Part shown: piece by piece, positions 1-11,722 of the stretch
Numbering within the stretch: position 1 is the stretch's first letter
Layout of the letters: each line of letters starts with the position of its first letter
DNA from: Ceratothoa steindachneri
Lineage: Eukaryota > Arthropoda > Malacostraca > Isopoda > Cymothoidae
DNA: 64,000 nucleotides
Assembly (NCBI GenBank): GCA_963969495.1
Contig: OZ018321.1
Location: 103,395,578 to 103,459,577, forward strand
Direction of reading: 5' to 3'
Translations under genes and position numbers: made by a program
The notes under the pieces: generated by a model
The model's database searches: none
What the model saw: the letters and a program-made list of their open reading frames with translations, nothing else
Told to the model about the DNA's origin: nothing

Positions 1-3000
1 ACCAGTAGTCCGGTTGTTTTAAAGATACTTTTATTTTTCTTAGTTAATTTAGAAGGAGTTATATTTATTACTATTATTTTACTTGACAGGAATGAGTAAT
101 TCTACTGATATAACAGGTGCCATTTTCAAATGCTCACCCTATTAACGTCATCGCTTTCGTTGCCAGATAACTCAATGGGACTTTCCAAAACATATACTCA
201 ATAAATAGATCTGTAAACAGTTATAGCTATCAATTAATATTAAAAATATTATTTTTAATTTGAGTGATAATTAAATATTATATACAAATGAAAACAGCGA
301 TTTCAAAATGAAGTTAAAAATAAATGGGCTTTATTTCCTTTTTAAACTATTATATATGGATGGCATTTATAGGCGATATATGCAGGTTCTATCTAGTACG
401 TTATTTATAAAAAATTTGATTCTTCCTCACATCCGATGTTTATGCTGTGAAGGAAGAAAGAGCCTGATAAAGATCCGCAAAGTAAAATCCCTTAATTATG
501 AAAATACCATTCCAGTGCATTTCGTTCAGGTAATGTTGGTGGATGGTGTCCAATTATTATCGGAGGTGTGACAGGCAAAACAAATAAATATCTAACTTCC
601 CTACCCTTTAATATAATAACCAGTGCCGACAAGGTATTTCCATGAATTCGTTCGTTTTCTTTTTATTGGGGAAACCTGTTTAGTTTCTTCTATTTTTAAG
701 AAGTTTGTAGATAATCATCTTTGACATTCTTAGGGTACATTTATTTATTGTAGTTAGATTTATTTTCTTTCTTTGAGAGAAATTATCAATGATAATACAA
801 TAGAAAGCTAATGAGTCTCCATAACTTTTAGTTCAGACCCTATTCAAGCCACTATAGATTCTAGGCATCTATTTGCATTCCAATGCGGCCGATTCGAATT
901 CCATAGTTCTTTATTAAATACATATGATTTATTATTAATGTTGATTTTTCGTCACTTGAGCGATTTTACTAATATATTTTATGTTAACTATTTTCATAAA
1001 ATTGAATTCGTTGAATGAAATGATCAATCATTTAAAAGGAATAGAGACATTCTCCCCCGAATCTGGCGATCAGAATCGGATGAGTAAGTAAGTGGATGGG
1101 CGGTTGAAATTGTCGACAGGGGTCGTCAGTGTGACGGCTCCGCCATCAGGTGAAAGGAGACTAATCAGCGCTTCATAAGTAAGGGTGCCTGAAAAAATTA
1201 AGAGATTTCCTCCTCTCTTGTCACTCGAGCTAGGTTTATGTAGTAAACAAAGGAGAATAAAGAAAGCGCAATTTTTATTTCTCCTATTGGTAAAGGAACA
1301 TTTAATTCCGAAATTTCTACCAATAAAACCATGTTGCTTATGTAAGAATTTGCTCTTAAAAGTTTGCAATCCTTTTTGTGTTTACGTTTTGTCTCCTTTA
1401 TTTTTGTATCTTTTCTGCACCGCATGGGGGTGAATGGTGTAGCAGCGAAAGCACTTGCTACAAATAAAACCTGGAGAAATTGTAAAATTAAAGCGAAAAC
1501 TAACGAGGACATCTCCCTCTGAAAGTTCGCCATGGCACGCAACTTCGGGCAAAGGATATGTATGCGGCTACGTACTCACTAGATGGAGCACGGTTACCCA
1601 TGATACATCTGACCCGGGAGGTCAAAGAAGCACGGAAGAGTGACACACCCTCACTGACCCAGTGCCCTTGGTTGTCTTACAACGAATTTCGTTTATTCTT
1701 TCTACATGCTCCCTCACACTCCTATTCGCCGCTCTATTTATGAGGCCCTTGTCACTTACATATTTTAGTTTTCGTGACTAATTTAAGTTGCTCGTCGCCA
1801 CTTTGACTCCGCCCGGTTGGTGCGGTGTCTTTTAACAGGCTTGCATTTGCCCCCCGTTCCCTCTCCTGATCTAATTTTCCCTCATTCCCTTCTGATCCGA
1901 TTCTTTTTCACTTTATCATTAATCGCGAGTTTGCGGCAGACTCCGATTACCGCATAGGCCCCGTGCTTCTATGGCAATATTTGTTATTATGATTATTATT
2001 ATTTAACCCTTTATCTGGAAATGGTTCGTTTATTGACCATCAATTTAAAATGATAACTATGATCATGTTCATTGGTATGAGTATATGATATCAGTAGTTC
2101 AAGATATCCATCCGCCTTTATTCTTTCTTGAATATATTATTTTATTTTATATGCTAAAATGAATGGCCGAGGGCCTCGACACATCTTAATCCTCCCTGTC
2201 TGTGGTGTCGTGCCAGGCCGGAGATATATTTGCATTGGAGCTCCTGGCATGAATCCCAAGCATCACAGAAATTGCCTTTCCCAAATTTTGGGAGGATTAA
2301 ATTCATCCATGGTATTGCTTCCTCTCCAGTTGATGCACAATTGAGTGTACTATGATAGGAATAAACAACAACTGACACCAGACAACACACTGCACGGAGT
2401 TAAGATTCGCCCACAGCGATGAATTACCCACCTCACCCTGGAGGTGGTGTTCCTGAGAGAATGTGCCTAGGATTTGCTTTGAATTAAGTTGTCCCCCTTT
2501 AAACTGCCAGCACTTTGCATAGGGATGCTGACCTTCGAATCTACACGGAGATGTAACGGATATGGTGGCTTCCATGAAAGCCAAAACTGCAGTAATATCC
2601 CTTACTGTTATTTTTAAGATGAATATCACCGCCCTTCTTTCAACCTCTGTTCTTATTCCTAGAAAGTAAAGCGGACCCAAAGCTGTAGCCGTCAGAGGGC
2701 TAGGGTAGTTCTTTAACGATGATTTCAAGGCGCCAAAGTGTAGAGATGATCGAGGGAGAATGAAACAAGATCTTTGCAACACCACACTTCTTTTATTTAA
2801 ATAAAAAAATATATTAAACCCATTAATTAGATAAACACTGATTCGGGACCGACAAATTTAATGACGTGTCTATAAATATAATCGGTTCTATTAATATTGT
2901 TTAAACACAAATTATTATTATTTTGAGCAGGCAATTGTTACATTAAAGTTCCAAACATCTTTTTTTCACTATCTATGATCGACCTTGTTTTGAAATGATT

Positions 3001-3110
3001 TCAAATTGTATGAAGTAGTTGTTCGTAACCGATGTTGTACGGAGACAAGGTCATGTTAACCACCGCAGTACGGATGCTTTGCATTGATAAGCTAAAAGTA
3101 AGTAAATTTC
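1..3110. other. AT-rich intergenic/intronic sequence, no gene recognised
   Basis: No reading frame here shows a recognisable domain. The longest is a 160-codon minus-strand frame at 2303-2785. It has no motif I can name, and its Cys residues do not form a zinc knuckle. The stretch is AT-rich with many short stop-interrupted frames, typical of non-coding invertebrate DNA. I see no tandem array or terminal repeat in it. Confidence 0.5.
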
Positions 3111-3114
3111 CAGG

Positions 3115-3860
3115 TTCGGCCATGATTTATCCTCGTCACTTAAAAGAGTTAGAGAAATGATGACAAAGCCACTTGCAACTATTTCAATGTCTCGAGGAAG
3201 GTCTTTAAAAATGGCAATCGGCAATCACCTAATAAACTATAGACTAATAAGCTTAGCATTCATACTTGTTAAACTGCTTTAGTCTATCGTGAAGAACAAA
3301 ATAGTCGAACATTTCAATAGCCACAGCCTTATCCGAGAGACGCAACATGGTTTTAGGAAAAACAAGTAATGTCTGATAAACTTATTAGTTCTATGATAAA
3401 ATTACCAATGGGTACGATTCGAATAGAAATGTCGATCTATCTTGATTTTCAAAAAACAGGATAAAGTGCTGCATAAACTTTTAGTGAAAAAAAAAATGCT
3501 GTGTACGGTATCGATGGTCAGGTATTTGAGTGGACATAAGCTTGGAATAAGTGAAAGAAACAAAGAACAGTCATGAACGGGTTGCATTCAGAATGGCGAT
3601 GCGTTACTAGCGGTGTGCCCCAAGGTTCCGTGCTGGATTCGCTGCTGTTACTAGTATATTTCAATGACAAAGACACGGTATCGAAAGCTATGTTTTAAAG
3701 TTTGCTGCTTACACGAAGTTGGGAGGTAAAGCCACAACGACTCAGACAGGTTCAAAATCCAAAACAACCTGAACAGAGTAGTCGAGTGGTGCGAAGAGTG
3801 GCAGATGCAATTTATTGTTTTTAGATGCAAAGTATTACATATCGCGGTACAGATTCGTTT
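3115..3860 (+). pseudogene. Decayed CR1-like non-LTR reverse transcriptase fragment
   Basis: Read in shifting frames, the + strand gives the order of motifs of a CR1/Jockey-type reverse transcriptase. First comes the region before motif 1 (NYRLISLAF), then SHSLIRETQHGFRKNK near 3320-3365. A degraded GVPQGS block follows near 3612-3640 (cggtgtgccccaaggttccg), then a decayed FADD-equivalent region reading KFAAYTKLGGKA near 3700-3727. Last is the thumb-like VEWCEEWQMQF near 3780-3812. Stops and frameshifts are frequent, so it cannot encode an enzyme. No ORF1, endonuclease or 3' tail is seen. It is an old 5'-truncated piece. Confidence 0.7.
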
Positions 3861-3869
3861 TAACACTTT

Positions 3870-5700
3870 TACGATTTTTTAATTTCCAAAGACATACTCG
3901 TTTTTAATTTTGAAAATGATGTTTACCGATGCCATTTTTAACTTCCTGATCTTAATAATAACGTAGTGTCGAGGTTTAGTGAGTGGGTAATCCAAGTCCC
4001 ACTTCCTGGACATATATTTTATTACCGCACCGAGGTGAAGCGGTTTTGAAGCGTATCCAATACACCACCTTAGCCACTTCCTGTGAAAAAGAACAACCCA
4101 GGTGCGTACCCTTTTGATCAAATCTAAGATTATGATCCCCTGAGTGTGTTCTCCACTCAATATAAACCAACCATGGGTGTGTCGGTGGAATAATGAGTTT
4201 TAAGCAGAGACGATTGCTTAATAATTGTCAAAGGATCTTCCAAATTAGTTAAACACACAGATACAAAAATAATCTTTAATGTACATGAATTTGAAATAAG
4301 CACAGCGTATATAAATATAAATAGGATTAATCTTGCACTGGATAAATAAGTCTACAAAACTGTCGTGGGGATTACCTGCAGATTACTTACTGCGATGTTT
4401 GCATCTTAATGACACCAGACAGAACGAAGGGAATATTATTATTGAGTTAAACACTGAATTAAGTAAGCAATTCTAATATTCGAGGGTATGGGCTCAAGAT
4501 GAGAATTGTAGTACACAAATAAACTGGTGAAGTTAAGGGAGGGGATAATTCAATTAACGATACCTTTGAGTTCCTAAGTATTTTTGAAGGGTGGGCGGTG
4601 AAGATCTTCTTCTGGTGACGATGATCGCACCTAGTCCGGCCGTCCGAGGTTACCGAATAAGAGGGTAATCCTAGACCGGCGATATACTGATCCTTTGCCG
4701 GATCACAAAGGTGAGCCAAGCGGTGAATCAATCGAACTTCTTCTTCGAAGTACCTGTCCGATTATTCGGCTCCTGGAGTGAGTAGCCAAAACCGATGACC
4801 TAGCTACGTCTAGGATAATCCGCAGAGGGAGGTCCTGTGTTACCTCAGGACCTCCTCGGTATCGTGACGGCAACAACCAATTCCCCGAGAAGTTCCTTCC
4901 TTGGAGCGGGCGAACGGTTTCCTATGTGGATCGAGTTTCACACAAACTTGACCTAGGTCCAAGGGCTTCTGCCTGATTCCAGGGAGAAGTCTTCCTTTTA
5001 CTCCTCCCACGAGCAAAATCGAGAGAGCGAATCAAATTTTCGTAAAATCTGTATCGTCGCGCGAAAGACCTTTTTTCATCTTAGGCCGACGATATTTCTT
5101 TGACGCTTTCAAGCCATCTCGGAGTTTACGGCAGGGCGAAAAAGGGCTACGGCGAGAGGTGCATTTTGGGGATACGAGAGGGCGTGCAGCTTTGTGTTGA
5201 GTGTTTCTGCGTGCACTTATGTACGCGGTATTTAGACTTCCACACGTAGTTATTCACTTTTCGAAACTATATTGCTATTTTGCTAACTTCGAATCTTTCT
5301 GTGTCATTTTCGACCTAGTTCCTTCAGCCTTTGCCTTGATTCAATCACCTAGATCTGGGCTTTTGAGATTTAGAGGCGATTTGCGCATGCGCGTTTTGGC
5401 GATTTTCAAAAAATACTATATTTTTTTTAGAACTGCAGACCAACTGCGCATGCGTTTTGTGCCTTCTTAACCAATCACACGCTTCGTTATATTTTTATTC
5501 CGGACGCTTCGTGAATCTCCGTGTTTTTAGTTTCTTTGGAATAATGGCGTGTGCCGGCTGTGATAGATCGCAATACTAACTCCTACAATAAGTTTTTGCT
5601 GATGATTGTCAGGCCTTAGAAATATATAGTGTGAAGATTCCTTTTAACGAATCTTAACCATTTTACTTAAACAACTGTTTTCTGCACAAAGCTTTAATTC
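3870..5700. other. No gene recognised
   Basis: I find no convincing coding region, RNA gene or element end. The part at about 4600-5200 is less AT-rich than its surroundings. The region 5200-5470 has an 89-codon open frame with no recognisable motif. Parts may be old LTR or UTR sequence, but I see nothing that proves it. Confidence 0.4.
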
Positions 5701-5740
5701 AAACTAGAGGCCTAACGACGTTTGCATCCAAATTTGACGG

Positions 5741-6416
5741 TATGCTTTCAAATTAGGAATATTACCAGTTTTTTTTAAAGTTGCGTTGGGTGGGGTGGCA
5801 AACCACCACAATTAAGTAGGTGGTATGGGGGGACGAAGCGCCCATTTCGAAAGTACCTAAAAATGTTATTTTTTAGCAGAAATAGCCTGAAATTGGCGGC
5901 GCTATCGTTGTCTTAAATTACCAAGTTAGGTCTGGTCTGGATCTTTTAAGTACATTTAAAAATGTGTTTTTCTTATGCAGTTGTATGTGTACTTTTCAGA
6001 TCTGAAACTCTTTTTTGCTGAAAATACATACTTTTCCTAGAATGGACTTCGACCGATTATGGGAAAAGTATGCATTTCCGGAAAAAACGAGTGGCATATC
6101 TGAAAAGTACACATAAAACTCCATATGAAAAACCCATTTTTAAATTCATTTTAAAAAATGTGTTAGAACGAATCTTTACCCATATCGCTCGCTACCAGGC
6201 GTGACGGTGTCAGCTACACAATGTCCGGACGAACGTTGAATACAAAAAACAGGTAATTGTTAAGATTAGTGGCCCCTGATTTTCCGCGCGAAGAATGCGA
6301 TCTAAAAACTATATGCATAATCACATTCACTTCATTGTTTTGAAATGGGGGGCTGCGCTCCCATACCCCCACGCAACTTAAAAAATCCTAATATTCCTAA
6401 TTCGAAAGCCATACAT
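5741..6416. repeat. Foldback (inverted-repeat) element, copy X1
   Basis: The outer arms are inverted copies. The left arm starts tatgctttcaaattaggaat (5741) and the right arm ends attcctaattcgaaagccat (about 6393-6412). The bases inside both arms also pair (aaagttgcgttgg against ccacgcaactt). A second imperfect inverted repeat occupies 5950-6165, with tatgtgtacttttcagat matched by atctgaaaagtacacata. No coding region lies inside, so this is a MITE or foldback-type non-autonomous element. A block reading aaatagcctgaaattggcgg (about 5880) is shared with the element at 7600-7990, which makes the two one family. Confidence 0.65.
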
Positions 6417-6866
6417 GAGATATGAATGCTAAATGTGGTTAAGTAATATGGGCGCACGGTAGGGGGCGCTGTTTCTGTGCTACAAGCTAGCCCTTATGAC
6501 GACAGACGGTAGCTTCAGATGACAATCACGGCGTTGTATTTTTTATTCTTATTTTGTTTTTAACCTTTATTCTCTATTATTTAGTTAATATCTGTACTTC
6601 TCCTCCTTTATATTATTTATTAATGCATTGATTTTTTTATGTTTACTAATGTATTAAATTTATTATGTTTTGTTTACCTATTTTTGTGAAATTAAACCAT
6701 TATTTTCACACCCTGACAACCCTTAATTCAACCTTATTTCAAACATTGGCAAACCTGGAGGCAAACAGTTAAAAGAGCGCCATTCTTGCGAACTCGGTTT
6801 GTTTGGCTTTAATACGCCTTTTGCAACACGAGTAGAAAAGAAGCGCGGCCCGATTTTAATAGTGAA

Positions 6867-7560
6867 AGGTGCGAAGATGTATCAGAGAGAAAATTCCTTC
6901 CAATCGATAATATAAATAGCCCATTAAATTACCAACTCAGAACGGACTCGCCGTAGCGTGATGGCTATAGTGCTGGCATTTGGATTCAAAGACCCGCGAT
7001 CGAAACTCCCAAAGTCCACAATTTTTACGAAGAAAATTCACGAAGAAACGGAAATCAAGGAAAACGCTTTAAGGACCACTCAAGAAGACTCAAGATAAAA
7101 TGAATCGCCTCAAGAAAGAAAAATGGAAGAAAACGACTTCAAGGGCTAACTCATCAAATCAACAAGAAATCATCACGTCATCAAGAATCAAGGAGAAATC
7201 ATCACGTCATCAAGAATTAAGAAGAAATCATCACGTCATCAAGAACTAAGAAGAAATCATCACGTGATCTAGAATTTGGAAGGAATCATCACATCAAGAT
7301 AAATGCAAGTTAATATGAAGATACATCAAGGAAAGAAAATCGAAGATCAAGAACTCACTCAGCCAAATTAAAGAAGAAGGAATCTCAGCCAACAAGAATA
7401 CCAAGAATCAGATAAACGGAAGACAAATGTTTCAAGGGACAACTTCAGTTGAGAAGAGATAAATATATTCGAATATAGAAAATCTCAAGATGAAGTATAA
7501 TATGGATAAATAAGTAAAAATTATAATAAATGTCTCCCCCCCCCGCCATAATGGTTTAAC
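6867..7560 (+). repeat. Dispersed repeat R2, copy 1 (tRNA-like segment, 29-bp array, C-tract end)
   Basis: Homologous along its length to 8418-9052. Near its start, 6944-7017 resembles a tRNA: ggact and agtcc could pair as an acceptor stem, tagcgtgatggc resembles box A, and gatcgaaactcc resembles box B. Four units of about 29 bp (core aatcatcacgtcatcaagaa) follow at 7166-7300. The copy ends with gatgaagtataatatggata and a run of C followed by ccataatgg. This architecture suggests a long tRNA-derived retroposon or a non-autonomous element, but the cloverleaf is imperfect and I saw no TSD. Confidence 0.55.
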
Positions 7561-7599
7561 TTTTGTCATGAATTGATTATTTATTAGGTAATTTAAGAC

Positions 7600-7990
7600 G
7601 AGTATAGTGTCGCCGCCATTTAGCAATCGCCTTTTGCATTCAAATCTTCTGGTGTTTACCCTTTCAAATTAGAAATATTATGAGGGTTTTTTTTAAAAAT
7701 TACTGGTTCGCCTCCAATTCTAAATAATGTTACTTTTTGGCGGCAATAGCCTAAATTAGGCGGCGCTATCGTCTTTGTTATTTTGATAAACGTACAATTG
7801 ACTCTGCACGTTTATCGAAATAATAAAGAAGATAGTGCCGTCTACTTTAGGCTATTTCCTCCAAAAATTAAAATATTTAGTTACTTTCAAAATGGGGGGC
7901 TTCGCCTTATGACGCCTGGCGGCACAAGGTCTAAATTGTAGCCCAGCAACGGCGCTTCCCTACCGTGCGCCCATAAACTGAAGTAATACC
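7600..7990. repeat. Foldback element, copy X2
   Basis: A near-perfect inverted repeat of about 65-75 bp per arm is centred at 7794-7806. The left arm contains ggcaatagcctaaattaggc...gataaacgt and the right arm contains acgtttatcg...ctactttaggctattt. The non-pairing loop is only about 13 bases. The outer right end (ggcgcttccctaccgtgcgc, about 7952) is the reverse complement of a segment near 6448-6470 by X1, confirming family identity. It has no coding capacity. It lies between the two R2 copies. Confidence 0.65.
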
Positions 7991-8029
7991 ATTCGTATAT
8001 GAGTTTGGTTAACTAGAAACAAATAAAAA

Positions 8030-8115
8030 AAATTCGAAAAAGAAAATCACATGAAGTAAAATATTGATAAACAAGAAAAGTTATAATAAGTAGATCCCCC
8101 CCCCTCCCATAACTG
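8030..8115 (+). repeat. R2 3'-end fragment
   Basis: This piece carries only the terminal part of R2: atgaagtaaaatattgataa, then a ttataataag-type segment, a C-tract and ccataactgg. Copies 1 and 2 finish with the same order of segments. It is therefore a truncated third copy, or the relic of one. The 8116-8417 stretch after it holds nothing I recognise. Confidence 0.5.
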
Positions 8116-8417
8116 GTGACCCTCAAAAGGCCGAACAATCTCCTGATCTTCGTTACAACTGCACCTGCTATCCTACTAGAGATTAAGAAAAGGTGCTGCA
8201 GGGAACTTCAGGAGATCCGGGAAGGAGATGCTATATTACTCATTGATTAAGAGATTTCGCCACGCTCTCCTCAATCCCACTGAATCAACTCCACTCTTCC
8301 CGCAGACTCGGAGGTTGTAGGAAGGAGAGCTACTAGTAATCCTCGATTAAGAAATCCAAGACTAGTCTCTCCCCAATCCTCAAATTCACTCCACGTTCTA
8401 GAAAGGGACCTGTGTAG

Positions 8418-9052
8418 GGGTGCGAAGATATATAAGAGAAAAACTTCCTTCCAAAAGCGAGAATATAAATAGCCCATTAAATTACCAAGTCAGAACGGAC
8501 TTCGCCGTAGCGTGACGGCAGAGTGCTGGCCTCTGGATTCAAAAGACCCGTGATCGATTCCCAAGTCCACAATTTTTACAAAGAAAATTCTCGAAGAAAA
8601 CGGAGACCACGAAAAACGCTTTAATGACAACTCAAGAAGACCCAAGATAAATGGATCACCTTCAGAAAAAAACGGAACTCGAGGAAAATGACTTCAAGGG
8701 CTAACTCATCTCATCCCACAACTCATCAAGAATCAAGAAGAAATAATCACGTCATCAAGAATTAAGAAGAAATCATCACGTAATCAAGAATTTGGAAGGA
8801 ATAATCACATCGAGATAAAATGCAATAAATGAAAGATACATCAAGAAAAGAATATCAAGAACTAACCCAAGCCAACTTAAAGAAGAATTAACTCAGCCAA
8901 CTTGAATAGGGAGTCAGATTACTGGAAGAAATGTTTCAAGGGGCAACTTCAATCAAGAAGAAATAAATAGATTCGAATATAGAAATCTCAAGATGAAGTA
9001 TAATATTGATAAATAAGAAATGATATAATATAAATATGCCCCTCCCCCCCAT
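8418..9052 (+). repeat. Dispersed repeat R2, copy 2
   Basis: Second long copy of the repeat at 6867-7560. The tRNA-like part is at 8497-8568 (ggactt at the start, aagtcc at the end, tagcgtgacggc as box-A-like sequence). Fewer of the 29-bp units are present (about 8740-8812). The end is again a C-tract with ccataat, abutting the hAT relic at 9053. The two copies differ by many substitutions and small indels, so they are not a recent duplication. Confidence 0.55.
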
Positions 9053-10520
9053 AATACCACGCTAGTACTTCTTCAACAAGATTCTCAATTTTGATAGATG
9101 AAACGATGTTTTTAAATTCATCTCTTTCTATTTTCTTCATTTCTCTTGGATGTAATGCAAAATATGAAAATATGATGTGTTACTATCACCAAAGCGACTT
9201 TCTAGAGACTGAATCAAGGAATCCATGTACGGATATATATGGTACGGCGATAGTATTCCTTAATTGAGCCTCCTACATTCGTCGGGCTGATCTGGAGTGC
9301 GCATCGTTGAGGCATAGTCAATTCTATACCAAGTTCTCCTGACAATATTTTCACCTCAAGGATGACATCTTCTGAAAACACACGATCCGCTTCATCCCGG
9401 TGATCTCGGAAAGCCTTCATTAACAAGTCAATGTGATCTCAGACTCCCATTATGTCCATCTCCACTGCCTGTAGCTATTGGGTCACTGGCTCCAACATCG
9501 CTGAGTATTTCGCTATAATCTTGAGACAAATGAGGAACACTGTGGTACCTGCTGCACTCCTCAGCTGATGTGCAATCTGACGGGTATTCTGTGACTCATG
9601 TTGGCTTACCTCCAGTTGCTCCAGTTTTGCATAGATATTACAAAAGTTCTCTGAAAAGACGCGGATGCTTTTGTACTTTGCGCTCCATCTCGTGTCACAC
9701 AACAAAGGTAGATTTGGAACCAACCTTCTGCACTTGGGACTGTCATGGGGAAAAAATGACGATAGATTTCACAGTTCCAGTTGTATTAAGAATATCTGCG
9801 ACATAATTCAGATCATGAACCACCAAATTATGTCGATGTGAAGAGCAGTGCATGAAAACGGCTTTGGTATAAGTGTTCCTGGTACGGGCCTGTACACCAG
9901 TCTTTTCCTGCCATGGTCAAGACCAATTCTTTTTGCTTGGTTGATGGTAGTATCTGCAATTGTTGCAGCGTCCACCATCTCTAGTGGAACATATCCAACG
10001 AATTCTTCGCGTATGATAGCTGAATCATTCCGTTTCTCCTGCAGCTCAACAAATCGTACGCCAATGGACAGTTGTTCTGTACACGAACTGATATGTACCT
10101 CGCATTTTTACTCATGCTCTCCTGAATCGCAGTAGGTCACAGAAGTTTCCCGATGTACTTTTTTCCTTTTTCCTCAAAGCAATGTCATGACTGCAACAAA
10201 ACAGAATACTAGCTGGGATAGGGAACAGTTTCTCGTGGTTTTGAGTGACTGTTTGGTTGACTGCTCGGTTCATCTGGCTTACGATGGTCAACTCTGGGTT
10301 TTTCACAGTGGTGAGGAAATTGTTGGCATCTTGTAGTACGCCTTTGTGCTAGGATGAAAGCATGTGCTTCCTTGCGTGTTCATTGAAGTCTTTGTATTTG
10401 ACAGAAGGAGTCACGATGAAAACACCCATTAGACCTCGGTGTACTGGTTGAAGGAACAGCACACAGTATTTGCACAGAGCACCTTTCAAGTGACTTGAAT
10501 AAGACAACCATGGAGATTAT
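9053..10520 (-). pseudogene. hAT-superfamily (DUF4371/ZMYM-like) transposase relic
   Basis: Reading the minus strand from 10520 gives, in broken frames, the order expected of DUF4371-type hAT proteins. A Cys-pair segment comes first (GALCKYCVLF, near 10460). Next is HARKHML, then NPELTIVSQMN and the region LFPIPASILFCCSHDIALR...GNFCDLLRFR (10112-10306). A LCDTRWSAKYKSI block lies at 9660-9710, and a C-terminal SIKEYYRRTIYI block near 9235-9270 is followed by a decayed dimerisation-side segment down to about 9060. Such proteins are also annotated as 52-kDa-repressor or ZMYM1-like. Multiple frameshifts make it non-functional. No terminal inverted repeat was found on either side. Confidence 0.7.
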
Positions 10521-10699
10521 TGGTTTATCCACAGGTGACGGAAATAACAGGAGTCCTGTGAATCTTTCTGATAGTTGTAATATGTTGGTGAGGGGACATA
10601 TGTGTTCTTCAGGAGATCATATCTTATATCATTGGTCAAATGTGGTGTGGACATATAATCCGATATCCAGAGGATGAGTCAAGTCATTGGCCACTGTAG

Positions 10700-11700
10700 C
10701 ACGAAAACCAATATTCGATGCAACCCTGGGTTCAAACAAGGTCAGTCCAGATTCGGCTCTATGAGTGTTGATACCTTCTTCAGTGGTGTCACCTACCTAC
10801 AAGAGATATCTCAAATACAATGATTTTCCAGACTGGAGAACTTGATGAGTGATCACACATATTTTAAATTTTACTCTTGCCTTTATGGTCAGCCAATGGA
10901 GCTCAATTAGCAATGGTATAACTCTATCATGATGAAACACACCATTAATCAGTCTCACAGCTCTGTTCAAAATATTTTCTAGTGTCTTAAGTTGTATCTT
11001 CGCAAGTTACAGTACTGAGTTGTAATAATCTAATCTAGTAATTACATAGTTTATCATGATCTTTTTTAAAGAGCTTTCTTCAATATACTTCTTAATAAAT
11101 GCAATGTTTCTTAGATGGTAGCCAACAATCTTAACCACATTATTCACTTGAGCATTGATGGACAAGTTACAATCTATTAGGATACCTAGATCATGAGGGA
11201 GGTCTATAGATAACAATATAAGATACCCACTGGTTCTGACATTTAAAATTAACCTCTATATATTCAAAACTGGTGACTGCAAGATGCATCAGAACTTTAA
11301 CTTGTGAAAGAGCATGAGAAACAAATAGACCGACTCCTCCTCCAACCCTACCATCTCTTGGAATGTGAAGAAAGGTATGTGTTGGAGAAGTCATTTCATT
11401 TATCTTAGCATTATCAAAATTATTTAACCATGTCTCAGGGCTAAAACATCAAAACTTTTGTTAATAATCTCCTAATATGAAGTTTTATTTCAGACTGATT
11501 GAATGTTTACCAGACAACAGTTTAAGTGTTTATTCCTAGTATCCATGATCTGTTATAGCTGCAACCCTCATAATTTCAGCATCTAAGGCTTTGCAACATT
11601 TTGAATTTACCCTATGATCAATCTTGGATCTCACTTGTCTAACACAGTTTATACAAACTTGGTCTTGATCTTTCAACTTGCAATTTTTGTCCATATAATT
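10700..11700 (-). pseudogene. CR1/L2-like non-LTR element, internally deleted
   Basis: The minus strand first gives an apurinic endonuclease piece with LTETWLNNFDNAKINEM-like sequence near 11400-11440. FLHIPRDGRVGGGVGLFVSH and VIYRPPS follow at 11191-11394. It then passes directly into the C-terminal RT/thumb region, with DLGILIDCNLSINAQVNNVV and VITRLDYYNS at 11007-11200 and a decayed tail to about 10800 (LIELHWLTIKARVKFKICVI). The RT core that should lie between these parts is missing, so about 1-1.5 kb has been deleted at roughly 11195-11215. The element stands head to head with the PHD-type CR1 at 11723. Confidence 0.75.
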
Positions 11701-11722
11701 GTAAACAACATTTGTAACTCAG

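Noticed and set aside
2303..2785. 160-codon minus-strand open frame
   Set aside because: No domain, no start context, no neighbouring exon signals. Length alone is not convincing in this AT-rich stretch.
4000..4110. tRNA-like text on the minus strand (gaagtggctaaggtggtgta)
   Set aside because: Box-A-like only; no acceptable box B and no stems, so too weak to list.
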